Position numbers and translations under genes: made by a program
Shown here: piece after piece, positions 50,300-58,264 of the stretch
How positions within the stretch are numbered: position 1 is the stretch's first letter
Layout: the number at the start of each line of letters is the position of its first letter
Source of the DNA: G965220205 sp965220205
GTDB lineage: Bacteria; Chloroflexota; Dehalococcoidia; Lucifugimonadales; Australimonadaceae
DNA length: 64,000 nt
Direction: 5' to 3'
Assembly (NCBI GenBank): GCA_965220205.1
Contig: OZ244812.1
Span: 310,001 to 374,000 of the forward strand
Notes under the pieces: model-generated
What the model was told of the DNA's origin: nothing
Seen by the model: only the letters and a program-made list of their open reading frames with translations
The model's database searches: none

Positions 50300-51592
50300 A
50301 TGCCGAACACACCCGGCTCATCTGGGAACCGAGGCGAACACGTCTGTTCGTTCTGCGCGAAATCGCAAGCGAGCGTGAAACGATTGATTGCGGGCCCCGG
50401 TCGGGTGTTTATCTGCGACGAGTGCGTCAGGCTCTGTCAGCAGATCATTACGGAAGAGGGCAGCGCGGCCTCGGCGCAGCCTCCGCTGCCGCAGAAGAGC
50501 TTGGCTCCCAAGGAAATCGCGGAGCGTTTCGACCAGTACGTGATTGGGCAGGACCGCGCCAAGCGCGTCCTCAGCGTGGCGGTCTACAACCACTACAAAC
50601 GCGTGTGGTCCAACGCCGGCTCCGCCGACGTGGAGATTCAGAAGAGCAACATCCTGATGGTGGGACCGACGGGATCGGGCAAGACGCTGCTGGCCCAAAC
50701 GATGGCGCGAATCCTGGATGTGCCGTTCGCTATCGCCGACGCGACGTCGCTCACAGAGGCGGGGTACGTCGGCGAGGATGTCGAGAACATCCTGCTGCGG
50801 CTGATCCAGGCGTCGGACTACGACATTCCCCGCGCCGAGCACGGCATCATCTACATCGACGAGATCGACAAGCTCGCGCGCAAGGGCGCGAATCCGTCGA
50901 TTACCCGCGACGTTTCCGGGGAAGGGGTGCAGCAGGCGCTCCTCAAGCTGATCGAGGGATCAGTGGCCAGCGTCCCGCCCCAGGGTGGCCGGAAGCACCC
51001 GCAGCAGGAGCTGTTGCAGATCAAGACGGACAACATCCTGTTCATTTGCGGCGGCGCGTTCGATGGTCTCGAAACGGTCATCGCGAGCCGCGCCATCTCG
51101 AACCACCGCATCGGATTCCAGGCTAACGGCGCCGGCCCAACCGACGACGACGACCTCCGGCAGGCTGTGCAGCCCGAGGACCTATTAGCGTACGGTTTCA
51201 TTCCCGAGCTCATCGGGCGCCTCCCTGTCGTCGTGAGTCTGCACAGCCTGGACAAGGCGGCGATGATCCGCATACTGACCGAGCCAAAGGACGCGGTAGT
51301 GAAGCAGTACGAGCACCTGTTCTCGCTTGATGACGTCGAGCTCCAGTTCACGCCCGCGGCGCTCGAGGCCGCGGCTGACCAGGCGATGGGCCGTAAGACG
51401 GGGGCCCGCGGCCTGCGGACCATCATCGAGGACACGCTGCTCGACGTCATGTTCGAGCTGCCCTCGCTGCACGACATCGAGCGCTGTGTGATCGACGCCG
51501 ACGGCAACGGCAGGCTGTCGCTGCCGCGTCTCGTCACGTCGACAGGCCAGGTCATTGAGATCACGAGGCTCGAGGACATGAAGAGCGCTTGA
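50300..51592 (+). CDS. clpX: ATP-dependent Clp protease ATP-binding subunit ClpX
   Basis: AAA+ unfoldase that feeds ClpP. The 430-residue protein has the N-terminal zinc domain (CSFCAKS and CDECVRLC), Walker A in GPTGSGKT near 118-125, Walker B IIYIDEIDKLA, the ClpP-binding IGF loop (HRIGF), sensor 1 and the arginine-bearing GARGLRTIIED near 370. It closes the tig-clpP-clpX cluster. Confidence 0.98.
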   Translation: MPNTPGSSGNRGEHVCSFCAKSQASVKRLIAGPGRVFICDECVRLCQQIITEEGSAASAQPPLPQKSLAPKEIAERFDQYVIGQDRAKRVLSVAVYNHYKRVWSNAGSADVEIQKSNILMVGPTGSGKTLLAQTMARILDVPFAIADATSLTEAGYVGEDVENILLRLIQASDYDIPRAEHGIIYIDEIDKLARKGANPSITRDVSGEGVQQALLKLIEGSVASVPPQGGRKHPQQELLQIKTDNILFICGGAFDGLETVIASRAISNHRIGFQANGAGPTDDDDLRQAVQPEDLLAYGFIPELIGRLPVVVSLHSLDKAAMIRILTEPKDAVVKQYEHLFSLDDVELQFTPAALEAAADQAMGRKTGARGLRTIIEDTLLDVMFELPSLHDIERCVIDADGNGRLSLPRLVTSTGQVIEITRLEDMKSA

Positions 51593-51658
51593 CGCTGCGG
51601 CCCCTCCGTCATCGGTCCCGTTCTGCCGGATTCCCAGTCTGACGCCGCTCCCACCCCG

Positions 51659-51685
51659 TCATTCCCGAGCGCAGACACGGGAATC
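51659..51685. repeat. Small REP-like inverted repeat
   Basis: ATTCCCG and CGGGAAT form a short stem around GCGCAGACA, in the context GTCATTCCCG...CGGGAATCC. This form is a common intergenic palindrome in many bacteria. It lies about 65 bases after clpX and could help end the clpX transcript. Confidence 0.45.
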
Positions 51686-51704
51686 CACGACGACGAGACC
51701 CCTG

Positions 51705-51970
51705 CCACGACATCCGCCCCTCTCCCCAACGCCCCCAACCCCCTATCATGCCCATTGAAGCCTGTCCCGAGCCTATTGAAGGGCTCCCGAAACCACCCTG
51801 CTCTGGCGCGCTGGGCTGCTGGCCCGATTCACGAGCAAATGTCGCAAATGTCGCAGAATGTCGCACTATTTCGTCCCTCCACTCGTAAACTCTGCAATTT
51901 ACGAGTGAAAAACCTCACGTTTTGGCCGAATTCCGGCCATTTCGGCCCATTTCCGTTCATTTCTCTGTTC
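51705..51970 (+). repeat. Dispersed modular element, copy B (uninterrupted)
   Basis: Collinear with copy A including the 21-base left flank at 51705-51725 and the CCAA (51726-51729) that corresponds to the TTAA target of the insertion sequence. Modules: weak GC hairpin (51811-51826), 9-10-bp repeats AAATGTCGC/AAATGTCGCA/GAATGTCGCA at 51837-51865, the 28-nt inverted repeat with arms CACTCGTA/TACGAGTG at 51880-51907, then CCATTTCCGTTCATTT near 51948-51963. Compared with copy A it has about 26 extra bases near 51758-51784 resembling the common CCTGTCC-GAGCCT-TTGAAGGG repeat. It points toward the dioxygenase genes. Confidence 0.88.
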
Positions 51971-52123
51971 GGCCGCCGCGGCTCAGGCCGAGCTCAGGGG
52001 CCTGATGTCGGCGTTGCGTCTAGCCCCACAACCGAGGCGCCGCCGCCCTCCCGGCGCTAGGCCGGAATCAACGGCGGACCGTCGCCCGGAGAGGGATCGG
52101 ACGTTCAGAGGAGGCTGCCCCCG

Positions 52124-52151
52124 TTGACATGGGCCGTCGTTGGCAGAGAAT
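52124..52151 (+). promoter_or_regulatory. Promoter of the dioxygenase operon
   Basis: TTGACA at 52124-52129 matches the consensus -35 perfectly and is followed after 16 bases by GAGAAT. It is the only clear -35 element I found in the window. The predicted leader before the ATG at 52211 is about 50 bases. Confidence 0.5.
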
Positions 52152-52210
52152 ACCCACAAGCCTCGAAATCAGTACACGATGGCCGGGCCAGCGTAGGGAA
52201 GGAGAAACTC

Positions 52211-53527
52211 ATGTTGCTCAAGGACTCCTCGGTCAGCGCGTTCGTCGACACGGCGAATGGGACCATCAGCAACGCCATCTTCAGTCATCCGGACATCTAC
52301 GAGCAGGAGCTCGAGCAGGTCTTCGCCCGCATGTGGCTGTTCGTGGGACACGAGAGCCAGATACCCAAGCCCGGCGATTTCGTCCGGTCTCGCATGGGAG
52401 AGGAGCAGGTGATTCTCACCCGTGGCAGGGACGGCCGGATACATGTGTTGCTCAACTCGTGCGCTCATCGGGGCAACATGGTGTGCCGCTACGATAACGG
52501 CAACGCCCTGGGCTTCCAGTGCTCTTTCCACGGGTGGACCTACGACAGCACGGGGACGCTCGTGAACCTCCCGCCGGGCAGCGAGGACCTGTACGCGCCC
52601 GACTTGCGGAAGGAGGAGTGGGGGCTCCTCAAGGCACGGGTGGAGACGTTCCAGGGCACGATCTGGGCCAACTGGGACGAGTCCGCGCCCAGTTTGATGG
52701 AGTACTTCGGCGGCGCCGAGACCTACCTGGCCCCTCCGCTGGCTGACGCGGAGGGATTGGCGGGCGGCACGGAGGTCGCGGGCGGAATCATGAAGTGGCG
52801 CGTCGGCTTGAACTGGAAGGTGCCGATGCCCGACAACGACAGCACCCACGGGTGGATCACCCACCGGTCCGCTCGCGGCGGAGTGGCCAACTTTGGCCCT
52901 GGGATCGGGGCCTCGCGCAGCTACCACGTGTGGTTCCCCGAGGGGCACACGACGGACATGCACCCGCCCGGGGAGGAGCCCCGGAGCGAGTTCGGCGGTT
53001 TCGCTCCCGACTATCCGGTGGTGCAGGACTACCTGCGCGAGCGGTGGGCAAAGCGGAAGGAACGCTTAGGGGAGCTGGCGACTCTCAACGAGCCGCCGCA
53101 CATCTTCCCCAACATGGGGTCGGTGGGGCGCATGATCCGCATACTGCACCCCCAAGGGCCCGCCGAGACGGAGATGTGGTCGTACATCCTCGTGGACAAG
53201 GAGGCGCCCCCGGAGGTCAAGGCGGCCTGTGTGCGCTACCACGAGCGGCGATGGGGTCCGAACGGCATGATCCAGAAGGACGATATGGAGAACTGGTACG
53301 TGCTGACGCGGTACAGCAAGGGCCACATGACGCGCACGAGGCTTCGCCAGAACGCCCAGCTGCGGATGTCGGAGCCGGCGTTGCACGGCCCGTCCACCTT
53401 CGGCCTACCCGGTATGTGGCACGCCGGCCCCACGGACGAGAACATCCGCCGGTTCTACGAGCGATGGGCCAACGTCATGGACGCGAGCAGCTGGGACGAA
53501 ATCCGGGTCGCCAACCCCGCAAAGTAG
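52211..53527 (+). CDS. Aromatic ring-hydroxylating dioxygenase, alpha (Rieske) subunit
   Basis: A 438-residue oxygenase component. The Rieske cluster ligands are C84, H86, C104 and H107 in CAHRG and CSFHGW. The mononuclear iron ligands are H213 and H218 in STHGWITH with a bridging Asp at 210, and an Asp in KDDMENW near 357. The segment before them, NWKVPMPDNDSTH, is about two residues shorter than the usual NWKxxxENFxGDxYH. ATG at 52211 follows AAGGAGA. The beta subunit follows; no ferredoxin or reductase gene is nearby. Substrate is unknown. Confidence 0.93.
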   Translation: MLLKDSSVSAFVDTANGTISNAIFSHPDIYEQELEQVFARMWLFVGHESQIPKPGDFVRSRMGEEQVILTRGRDGRIHVLLNSCAHRGNMVCRYDNGNALGFQCSFHGWTYDSTGTLVNLPPGSEDLYAPDLRKEEWGLLKARVETFQGTIWANWDESAPSLMEYFGGAETYLAPPLADAEGLAGGTEVAGGIMKWRVGLNWKVPMPDNDSTHGWITHRSARGGVANFGPGIGASRSYHVWFPEGHTTDMHPPGEEPRSEFGGFAPDYPVVQDYLRERWAKRKERLGELATLNEPPHIFPNMGSVGRMIRILHPQGPAETEMWSYILVDKEAPPEVKAACVRYHERRWGPNGMIQKDDMENWYVLTRYSKGHMTRTRLRQNAQLRMSEPALHGPSTFGLPGMWHAGPTDENIRRFYERWANVMDASSWDEIRVANPAK

Positions 53528-53537
53528 GAGCAGCGCT

Positions 53538-54068
53538 ATGACAACGCCGCGAAGCATCGAGGACCACCTGCTGCGGCTGGAGATCGAGGACTTCCTCTGG
53601 CACGAGGCGGACCTGCTCGACGAGCACCGGTACCAGGAATGGCTCGACCTCTTGACCGACGACGTGGTCTACTGGATGCCGATGCGGAGCAACGTTCCTT
53701 CGCGTGAAATGCACCGGGAGTTCACGGTTGAAGACGCCGACCTGTCGTGGTCGACGGACGACAAGGAGACGCTGGAGAAGCGGGTCGAGCAGATTCAGAC
53801 GCATGTCCACTGGGCTGAGGAGCCGTTCTCCCGAGTCTCCCATATGGTGGCCAACGTGCAGGTGTTGGGCTGGATCGGGCCCGACGAGGTCCGGGTCCGA
53901 TGCCGCTTCCTGTTCTACCGGAACCGCCACGCGGACGAGGAGAGCACGTTCATCGGCAAGCGCACCGATACCCTGCGCCGCACCGACCGCGGCTGGAAGA
54001 TATCTCGGCGGGAGATATACCTGGACGAGAGCGTCCTGCTCTTCAAGAACCTGACGAACTTCTTCTAG
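53538..54068 (+). CDS. Aromatic ring-hydroxylating dioxygenase, beta subunit
   Basis: A 176-residue protein with the cone-shaped NTF2-like fold of dioxygenase beta subunits: IEDFLWHEADLLDEHRYQEWLDLLTDDVVYWMPM at 16-49 is typical, as are FRVSHMVANV-like and TDTLRRTDRGWKISRREIYLDES near the end. It lies ten bases after the alpha gene and completes an alpha-beta oxygenase. Beta subunits are structural and have no cofactor. Confidence 0.93.
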   Translation: MTTPRSIEDHLLRLEIEDFLWHEADLLDEHRYQEWLDLLTDDVVYWMPMRSNVPSREMHREFTVEDADLSWSTDDKETLEKRVEQIQTHVHWAEEPFSRVSHMVANVQVLGWIGPDEVRVRCRFLFYRNRHADEESTFIGKRTDTLRRTDRGWKISRREIYLDESVLLFKNLTNFF

Positions 54069-54114
54069 CGGCCCCACTCCGCCGGGTTGCGCTGTACGGC
54101 GATGGGGACGCGCG

Positions 54115-54900
54115 CTACTCCGGAGAGGCGCTGGCGAGGGCCCCTTCGACCTGCGCAGTGAGGTCGAGCGGCGTGTCGGGCGGCGCGTCGATGCGGATGG
54201 CGCCGGCGGCGACGGCGGCGATTGTTGCGGTGACCAGCGGGGCCTCGCGACGGACGCCCGCGGCGCGGATCGCCGCGAACAGCGGATGCGCTTCCCCTTG
54301 GGCGGTGCGCAGCTGTTCAGCCGTGGCGCCCCCAATGCCCGCCCACAACGGCGCGAACGCCGGCCCCGCCAGCGAGAATCGCGTGTAAGCGAGCCGCGGT
54401 CCCTTGTCCAGCTCTTCGTTGATGATGAACGTCATGGCCCCGGTCTCATCGGCGCGCGCGTCTATCAGCTCCCAGATGACCTTTTGCCATAGGCCGACCG
54501 GTCCGTCCGGGAGCGCGGGATGCAGGTTCACGAACGTGTAGGAGCTCCGTAGGTCGTCGCCGAAGATGAGCAGGTAGCCGGCCAGCACGCACAGGTCCAC
54601 GTGGTAGGGACGGATAAGGTCGTGGACCATGCGGTCGTATTCGGCGCGGTGTGACGCGAAGTCTCCACCGTGCTCCCTGCGGAAGCGGAGAGAGGAGAGA
54701 TTGGCGACGGGGAGGCCGAGCGAGCGGGCCCGGTCCATGAACGCGTCGCTGCCATCGCCCTCGCCGCGCTCGCGGTGCATGAATACGAACTCGATGGCGG
54801 CGTTGAGGTTGCCGGCGGCGATGGCGGCGACGGTGTGCTCGAACATGCCGCGGGAACCCGGGCCTCGACCGGCGGTGAACCAGCCGATGCGGAGGCTCAC
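54115..54900 (-). CDS. Formyltransferase-fold protein (PurN-like)
   Basis: A 261-residue protein related to glycinamide ribonucleotide formyltransferase and other N10-formyl-tetrahydrofolate enzymes. The catalytic Asn-His pair is in FVNLHPALPDG and the Asp in NEELDKGPRLAY. The His that usually precedes the Asp by about eight residues (TVHFV) is replaced in AMTFII. The acceptor is probably not GAR, since the C-terminal 90 residues differ from PurN. Its GTG start overlaps the stop of the PHP gene (GTGA), so the two are coupled. Confidence 0.78.
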   Translation of the reverse strand: MSLRIGWFTAGRGPGSRGMFEHTVAAIAAGNLNAAIEFVFMHRERGEGDGSDAFMDRARSLGLPVANLSSLRFRREHGGDFASHRAEYDRMVHDLIRPYHVDLCVLAGYLLIFGDDLRSSYTFVNLHPALPDGPVGLWQKVIWELIDARADETGAMTFIINEELDKGPRLAYTRFSLAGPAFAPLWAGIGGATAEQLRTAQGEAHPLFAAIRAAGVRREAPLVTATIAAVAAGAIRIDAPPDTPLDLTAQVEGALASASPE

Positions 54901-55574
54901 CGCGTGCGACCCCCGGGGCGCGGGCCGAAGAACCTGCGGGCGACTTTGGCGAATGTCGTGTACGCATGGACGTGCTTGCCCGCCGCGTGTCCTACGAGCC
55001 GGGCCTCGGCCAACGCTGCTTTGAATCCGGCGGGGCTGCCGTCGAACTCGGGGAGTTCAGTGAACGTGCGGCCCAGCTCATTGAGCGTATGCGAGTCGCT
55101 CACCGCCGTTGCGGTGAGGCCGTGTTCTTCCGCGAACAAGCGTCCGGCCTCGGTGACCTTGGGGTCCATGGTGCGTGCGTTGAACGCCTCCACCAGGTCG
55201 ACGTACGGAAGGATATCGAGGAGCGGCGTGCGGCTGAGCGACGAGCGTCCGGCGCCGGCGAACGGGTGGGGGACCGACACAAGCGCGCCCTGCTCCTTGA
55301 TGCGCTTGGCCGTCTCGACGGGGCTGAGACCCCGAGGCACCGCTTCCTGGAGGAAGAGGCCGGTGATCTCCCCCGCGGTGGACTTGACCTCCTCGCCGAT
55401 GATGACCATGAACGGCGCAATTGCCTGGACGGCTCGCGAGCCCTCGATGCTGTTGTGGTCGGTTACGGCGATGCAGGTCAGGCCGACCTTCTCGCACCGC
55501 CGTACGAGGGCCTCGGGCGACGTCATGCAGTCGTGCGAGAAGTGTGTGTGCATGTGGAAGTCGCCGCGCAGCAT
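54897..55574 (-). CDS. PHP-domain metal-dependent phosphoesterase
   Basis: A 225-residue PHP protein. DFHMHTHFSHD (5-15) supplies the first HxH, AVTDHNSIEG the TDH motif, IIGEEV the metal Glu, VPHPF the next His and SDSHTLNELG the C-terminal ligands. Relatives hydrolyse phosphomonoesters such as 3',5'-nucleoside bisphosphates, or histidinol phosphate. It begins directly after the xseB stop codon and overlaps the formyltransferase-like gene, so it lies in the middle of a long operon. Confidence 0.88.
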   Translation of the reverse strand: MLRGDFHMHTHFSHDCMTSPEALVRRCEKVGLTCIAVTDHNSIEGSRAVQAIAPFMVIIGEEVKSTAGEITGLFLQEAVPRGLSPVETAKRIKEQGALVSVPHPFAGAGRSSLSRTPLLDILPYVDLVEAFNARTMDPKVTEAGRLFAEEHGLTATAVSDSHTLNELGRTFTELPEFDGSPAGFKAALAEARLVGHAAGKHVHAYTTFAKVARRFFGPRPGGRTR

Positions 55575-55856
55575 CTAGATATCTTCCTCCTCAGCGCCTT
55601 CCCCGTCGGGAACAACGAACTCCTCGCTGGCTGCCTGGACCATGGCCATCTGCTCGCCGAAGCTGCGCTGGAGACGCGAGACCTGGAGTTCCGTCGCCGA
55701 GAGCAACTCGTTGCAGGTCTTGGCCAGCTGCATCCCGCGCTCGAACAGGCGGGACGCCTCGCCGAGAGTGAGGTTTCCCGCCTCGAGAGCCGCGACGGTC
55801 TCCTGGAGCTCTACGAAAGCCTCTTCAAACGTTGGCTTGTCCCGGTTGGTCATCAT
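55575..55856 (-). CDS. xseB: Exodeoxyribonuclease VII small subunit
   Basis: A 93-residue, mostly helical protein: FEEAFVELQETVAALEAGNLTLGEASRLFERGM at 9-41 is the family signature. It binds the C-terminal coiled coil of XseA. The C-terminal tail is acidic. The ATG overlaps the xseA stop codon (ATGA). Confidence 0.95.
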   Translation of the reverse strand: MMTNRDKPTFEEAFVELQETVAALEAGNLTLGEASRLFERGMQLAKTCNELLSATELQVSRLQRSFGEQMAMVQAASEEFVVPDGEGAEEEDI

Positions 55857-57046
55857 TGCACTTCCGCGTCGAACGAGCCGTCTCGGACCGTAGCCCGCAC
55901 GATATCACCCTTGTGCGCGTGGGCCACAGAGGCAATCGTCGCGCCTGTGGCGGGACTCGTGATGATTGAGAAGCCGCGTTCGAGGACGGCTGTCGGGTTC
56001 AGCGCGAGTAGGGTCGCCTCCTGCGCGGCGGCGCCCGCGCGTTTGGCCTGCAGCAGCGTGGCGAGCGCGGTCCTGCCGCGGCCGAGTACGTCGTCGACGC
56101 GCTGGCGCTGCGTGACGGTGTCCGGCAGATAGTGGCGCAGATGCGCCACGATCGCCTCGACCTCCCGCGCCCGCTGCGACACTAGGGTTGTCATGGCGCG
56201 GCTGCTCTGCGCGGCAAGGTCGAGGACGTCGCGGCGAAGCGCCCGCGCGTCCGGGGTGACCGCGGCAGCGGCGGCGCTGGGCGTCGGGGCGCGCAAGTCA
56301 GCGACGAAATCGACGATGGTGTAGTCGGACTCGTGGCCCACGGCGCTGACGACGGGCGTGTGGCTCCCATGGATCGCGCGCGCCACGAGCTCGGTGTTGA
56401 AGGCCCAGAGATCCTCGATCGAGCCTCCGCCGCGGCCAACGATGATGACGTCGATGCCGCCGATGGCGTTGAGAGCTCGGATGCCGCCCGCGATGTCCTC
56501 GGGGGCGCCGTCGCCCTGCACCGTAGCGGGGCATAGGACGATCTCGGCGAGGGGGTAGCGGGCGCCTATGACGTTGAATATGTCGTGGATGACGGCGCCG
56601 TGCTCGCTGGTGACGACGCCGACGCGTTCAGGGAACGCGGGCAGCGGGCGCTTGCGGGTAGGGTCGAACAGGCCCTCCGCTTCGAGGACGGCGCGGAGGC
56701 GCTCGAACTCGGCTGCGAGGGCGCCGAGGCCAGCAGGCATGACGGAGTCAACGTAGAGCTGAGTCTCTCCGCGCACGGTGTAGTAGCTGACGCGGCCGTG
56801 GGCGTTGACCTGGGCGCCGTTCACCAGATGCTCGCGGCCGATGTTGCCGCTGAAGTGGACAGCCTTCACAGCGGCGTTGGCGTCCTTCAGGACGAAATAG
56901 ACGTGACCGGCGGCCGATTCGAACGTGTTCGAGACCTCGCCGGAAACCCAGAGATCGCGGAGCTGAACGTCGCGCTCGAGGGTTGTGCGTATGTGGTCCG
57001 ACAGCTGGGAGACGGAGTAGAGCAGCACGCTGTGGCGCTCGGTCAT
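55853..57046 (-). CDS. xseA: Exodeoxyribonuclease VII large subunit
   Basis: Single-strand exonuclease subunit. The 397-residue protein starts with an OB-fold (YSVSQLSDHIRTTLERDVQLRDLWVSGEVSN) followed by the catalytic domain with FPERVGVVTSEHGAVIHDIFN, VIIVGRGGGSIEDLWAFN (about 208-225) and SAVGHESDYTIVDFVADLRAPTPSAAA. The C-terminal coiled coil is shorter than in E. coli, giving a total about 60 residues less. The ATG overlaps the upstream kinase-like gene by four bases. Confidence 0.96.
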   Translation of the reverse strand: MTERHSVLLYSVSQLSDHIRTTLERDVQLRDLWVSGEVSNTFESAAGHVYFVLKDANAAVKAVHFSGNIGREHLVNGAQVNAHGRVSYYTVRGETQLYVDSVMPAGLGALAAEFERLRAVLEAEGLFDPTRKRPLPAFPERVGVVTSEHGAVIHDIFNVIGARYPLAEIVLCPATVQGDGAPEDIAGGIRALNAIGGIDVIIVGRGGGSIEDLWAFNTELVARAIHGSHTPVVSAVGHESDYTIVDFVADLRAPTPSAAAAAVTPDARALRRDVLDLAAQSSRAMTTLVSQRAREVEAIVAHLRHYLPDTVTQRQRVDDVLGRGRTALATLLQAKRAGAAAQEATLLALNPTAVLERGFSIITSPATGATIASVAHAHKGDIVRATVRDGSFDAEVQ

Positions 57047-57654
57047 CGCGGCGCGGCCTCGGACGCCGACGCGCTAGCGTTCGCCACGCTGGCGAGCCAT
57101 CGCTCAGTATCGGACGCCCTTCGCATGCGGAACAGACGGAGGTGGGCCTGCTCCGGCTCCTGGAAGAGCTTCCGGAGGGTGCGCTGCCGCCGCCAGTGGC
57201 TCTTGAACGCCCAGAGGAAGAGCGAGTCGCGGGTGAACAGGTGCGTCGTGAGACGCTCCTTGTTGCCTGCCCATAGCGTTTCCTGATTGCGGGTTCGCCG
57301 GAGGGTGCGCCGAACGAGTCGCGAGAAGACCAGTCCGAAGGGATAGTTGAGCCAGACGATGGCAGTGGCCCTGGGCCAAACGATGTCCCGGGCGACGCTG
57401 TAGTTGCCGTCCACGACCCATGCGTCGCCGCGCACCGCTTCCGCTACTTGTGACCGGAATAGGGGGACGTCGGTGTCGGTCAGCGCGATCCAGTCGGCCT
57501 GCCAATTGATCGCGTCGAGCTCCACGCGCGGCACGCCGAGCGTCGCCGCGAGCCGGGCCGCCGTGGTGCTTTTGCCGGAGCCGGTAGTGCCGACGACGAC
57601 AGTGCGCCGGAGCTCCGACAGGTCGGCGCGAAGGGTGTTCGTGACGGCGTCCAT
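57043..57654 (-). CDS. P-loop kinase-like protein (FlaR/adenylate-kinase-like)
   Basis: A 203-residue P-loop protein. GTTGSGKSTTAARLA at about 22-36 is Walker A, DAWVVDGNY near 78 resembles the second acidic motif and WLNYPFGLVFSRLVRRTLRR is typical of the so-called DNA topology-modulation (FlaR-like) group, which are in fact nucleotide-kinase-like. No direct function is assigned. It lies between efp and xseA in the long minus-strand run. Confidence 0.8.
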   Translation of the reverse strand: MDAVTNTLRADLSELRRTVVVGTTGSGKSTTAARLAATLGVPRVELDAINWQADWIALTDTDVPLFRSQVAEAVRGDAWVVDGNYSVARDIVWPRATAIVWLNYPFGLVFSRLVRRTLRRTRNQETLWAGNKERLTTHLFTRDSLFLWAFKSHWRRQRTLRKLFQEPEQAHLRLFRMRRASDTERWLASVANASASASEAAPR

Positions 57655-57691
57655 CGGTTACCGGCTCTGTCGGCGTGCTGGGCTGGCCACG

Positions 57692-58261
57692 TCAGCCGGT
57701 GACACGAGTAACGTACTCGCCGCTACGGGTGTCGACGCGGACGGTGTCGCCGGGGTTGACGAACATCGGCACGGTGACCGTGATGCCGGTTTCGAGCGTG
57801 GCGGGTTTGCCGCTCCCGGAGGCGGTGTCGCCCTTGTACCCGGGCGGCGTGTCCTTCACGACGAGGTCGACGGTAGTCGGGAGTTCGACCATGATCGGCT
57901 TGTCGCGGTAGAGCACCACCTGGCACTCGGTCTGGTCGACGAGGTACGTGAGGGCGTCGCCGACTGTGTCCCGATCGAGTTCGTATTGCTCGAACGAAAC
58001 GGAGTCCATGAAGTTGTAGAGGCCGTCGGCTTCGTAGAGGAACGTGCAGTCGCGGTTCTCGACGGGGGCACGCTGGAGCTTGATCCCGTAGCCGGAGTAG
58101 GTCTTGTCGAACAGCTGCCCCGTGAGGAGGTTGCGCATCTTGATGTGGTAGACGGGCGCGCGCTGCTGCATCTTTTGCTGGTAGTACTCCTCGACCTTAT
58201 ACGGGACTCCATCCTGCTCGATGGTCGAGCCGCGGCGGAGGTCTCCAAATTCCATGACCAT
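57692..58261 (-). CDS. efp: Elongation factor P, atypical loop tip
   Basis: Rescues ribosomes stalled at proline stretches. The 189-residue protein has three beta-barrel domains, the usual signatures (GDLRRGSTIEQDG, KMRNLLTG, GITVTVPMFVNPGDTVRVDTRSGEYVTR) and normal length. The loop that in E. coli carries modified Lys34 (PGKG) reads MQQR at 31-34 here, so the aligned tip residue is Gln33, with an Arg next to it. No EF-P modification gene is in the window. It follows the M24 peptidase gene after three bases, the common efp neighbour. Confidence 0.95.
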   Translation of the reverse strand: MVMEFGDLRRGSTIEQDGVPYKVEEYYQQKMQQRAPVYHIKMRNLLTGQLFDKTYSGYGIKLQRAPVENRDCTFLYEADGLYNFMDSVSFEQYELDRDTVGDALTYLVDQTECQVVLYRDKPIMVELPTTVDLVVKDTPPGYKGDTASGSGKPATLETGITVTVPMFVNPGDTVRVDTRSGEYVTRVTG

Positions 58262-58264
58262 GTT

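Larger units (their letters stand above)
51593..52210. other. 618-base gap between clpX and the dioxygenase genes
   Basis: No gene is supported. It contains a hairpin of the widespread CATTCCCG type (51659-51685), dispersed element copy B (51705 to about 51970), about 150 bases of GC-rich sequence without visible structure, and the promoter of the dioxygenase operon (TTGACA at 52124). Confidence 0.6.
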
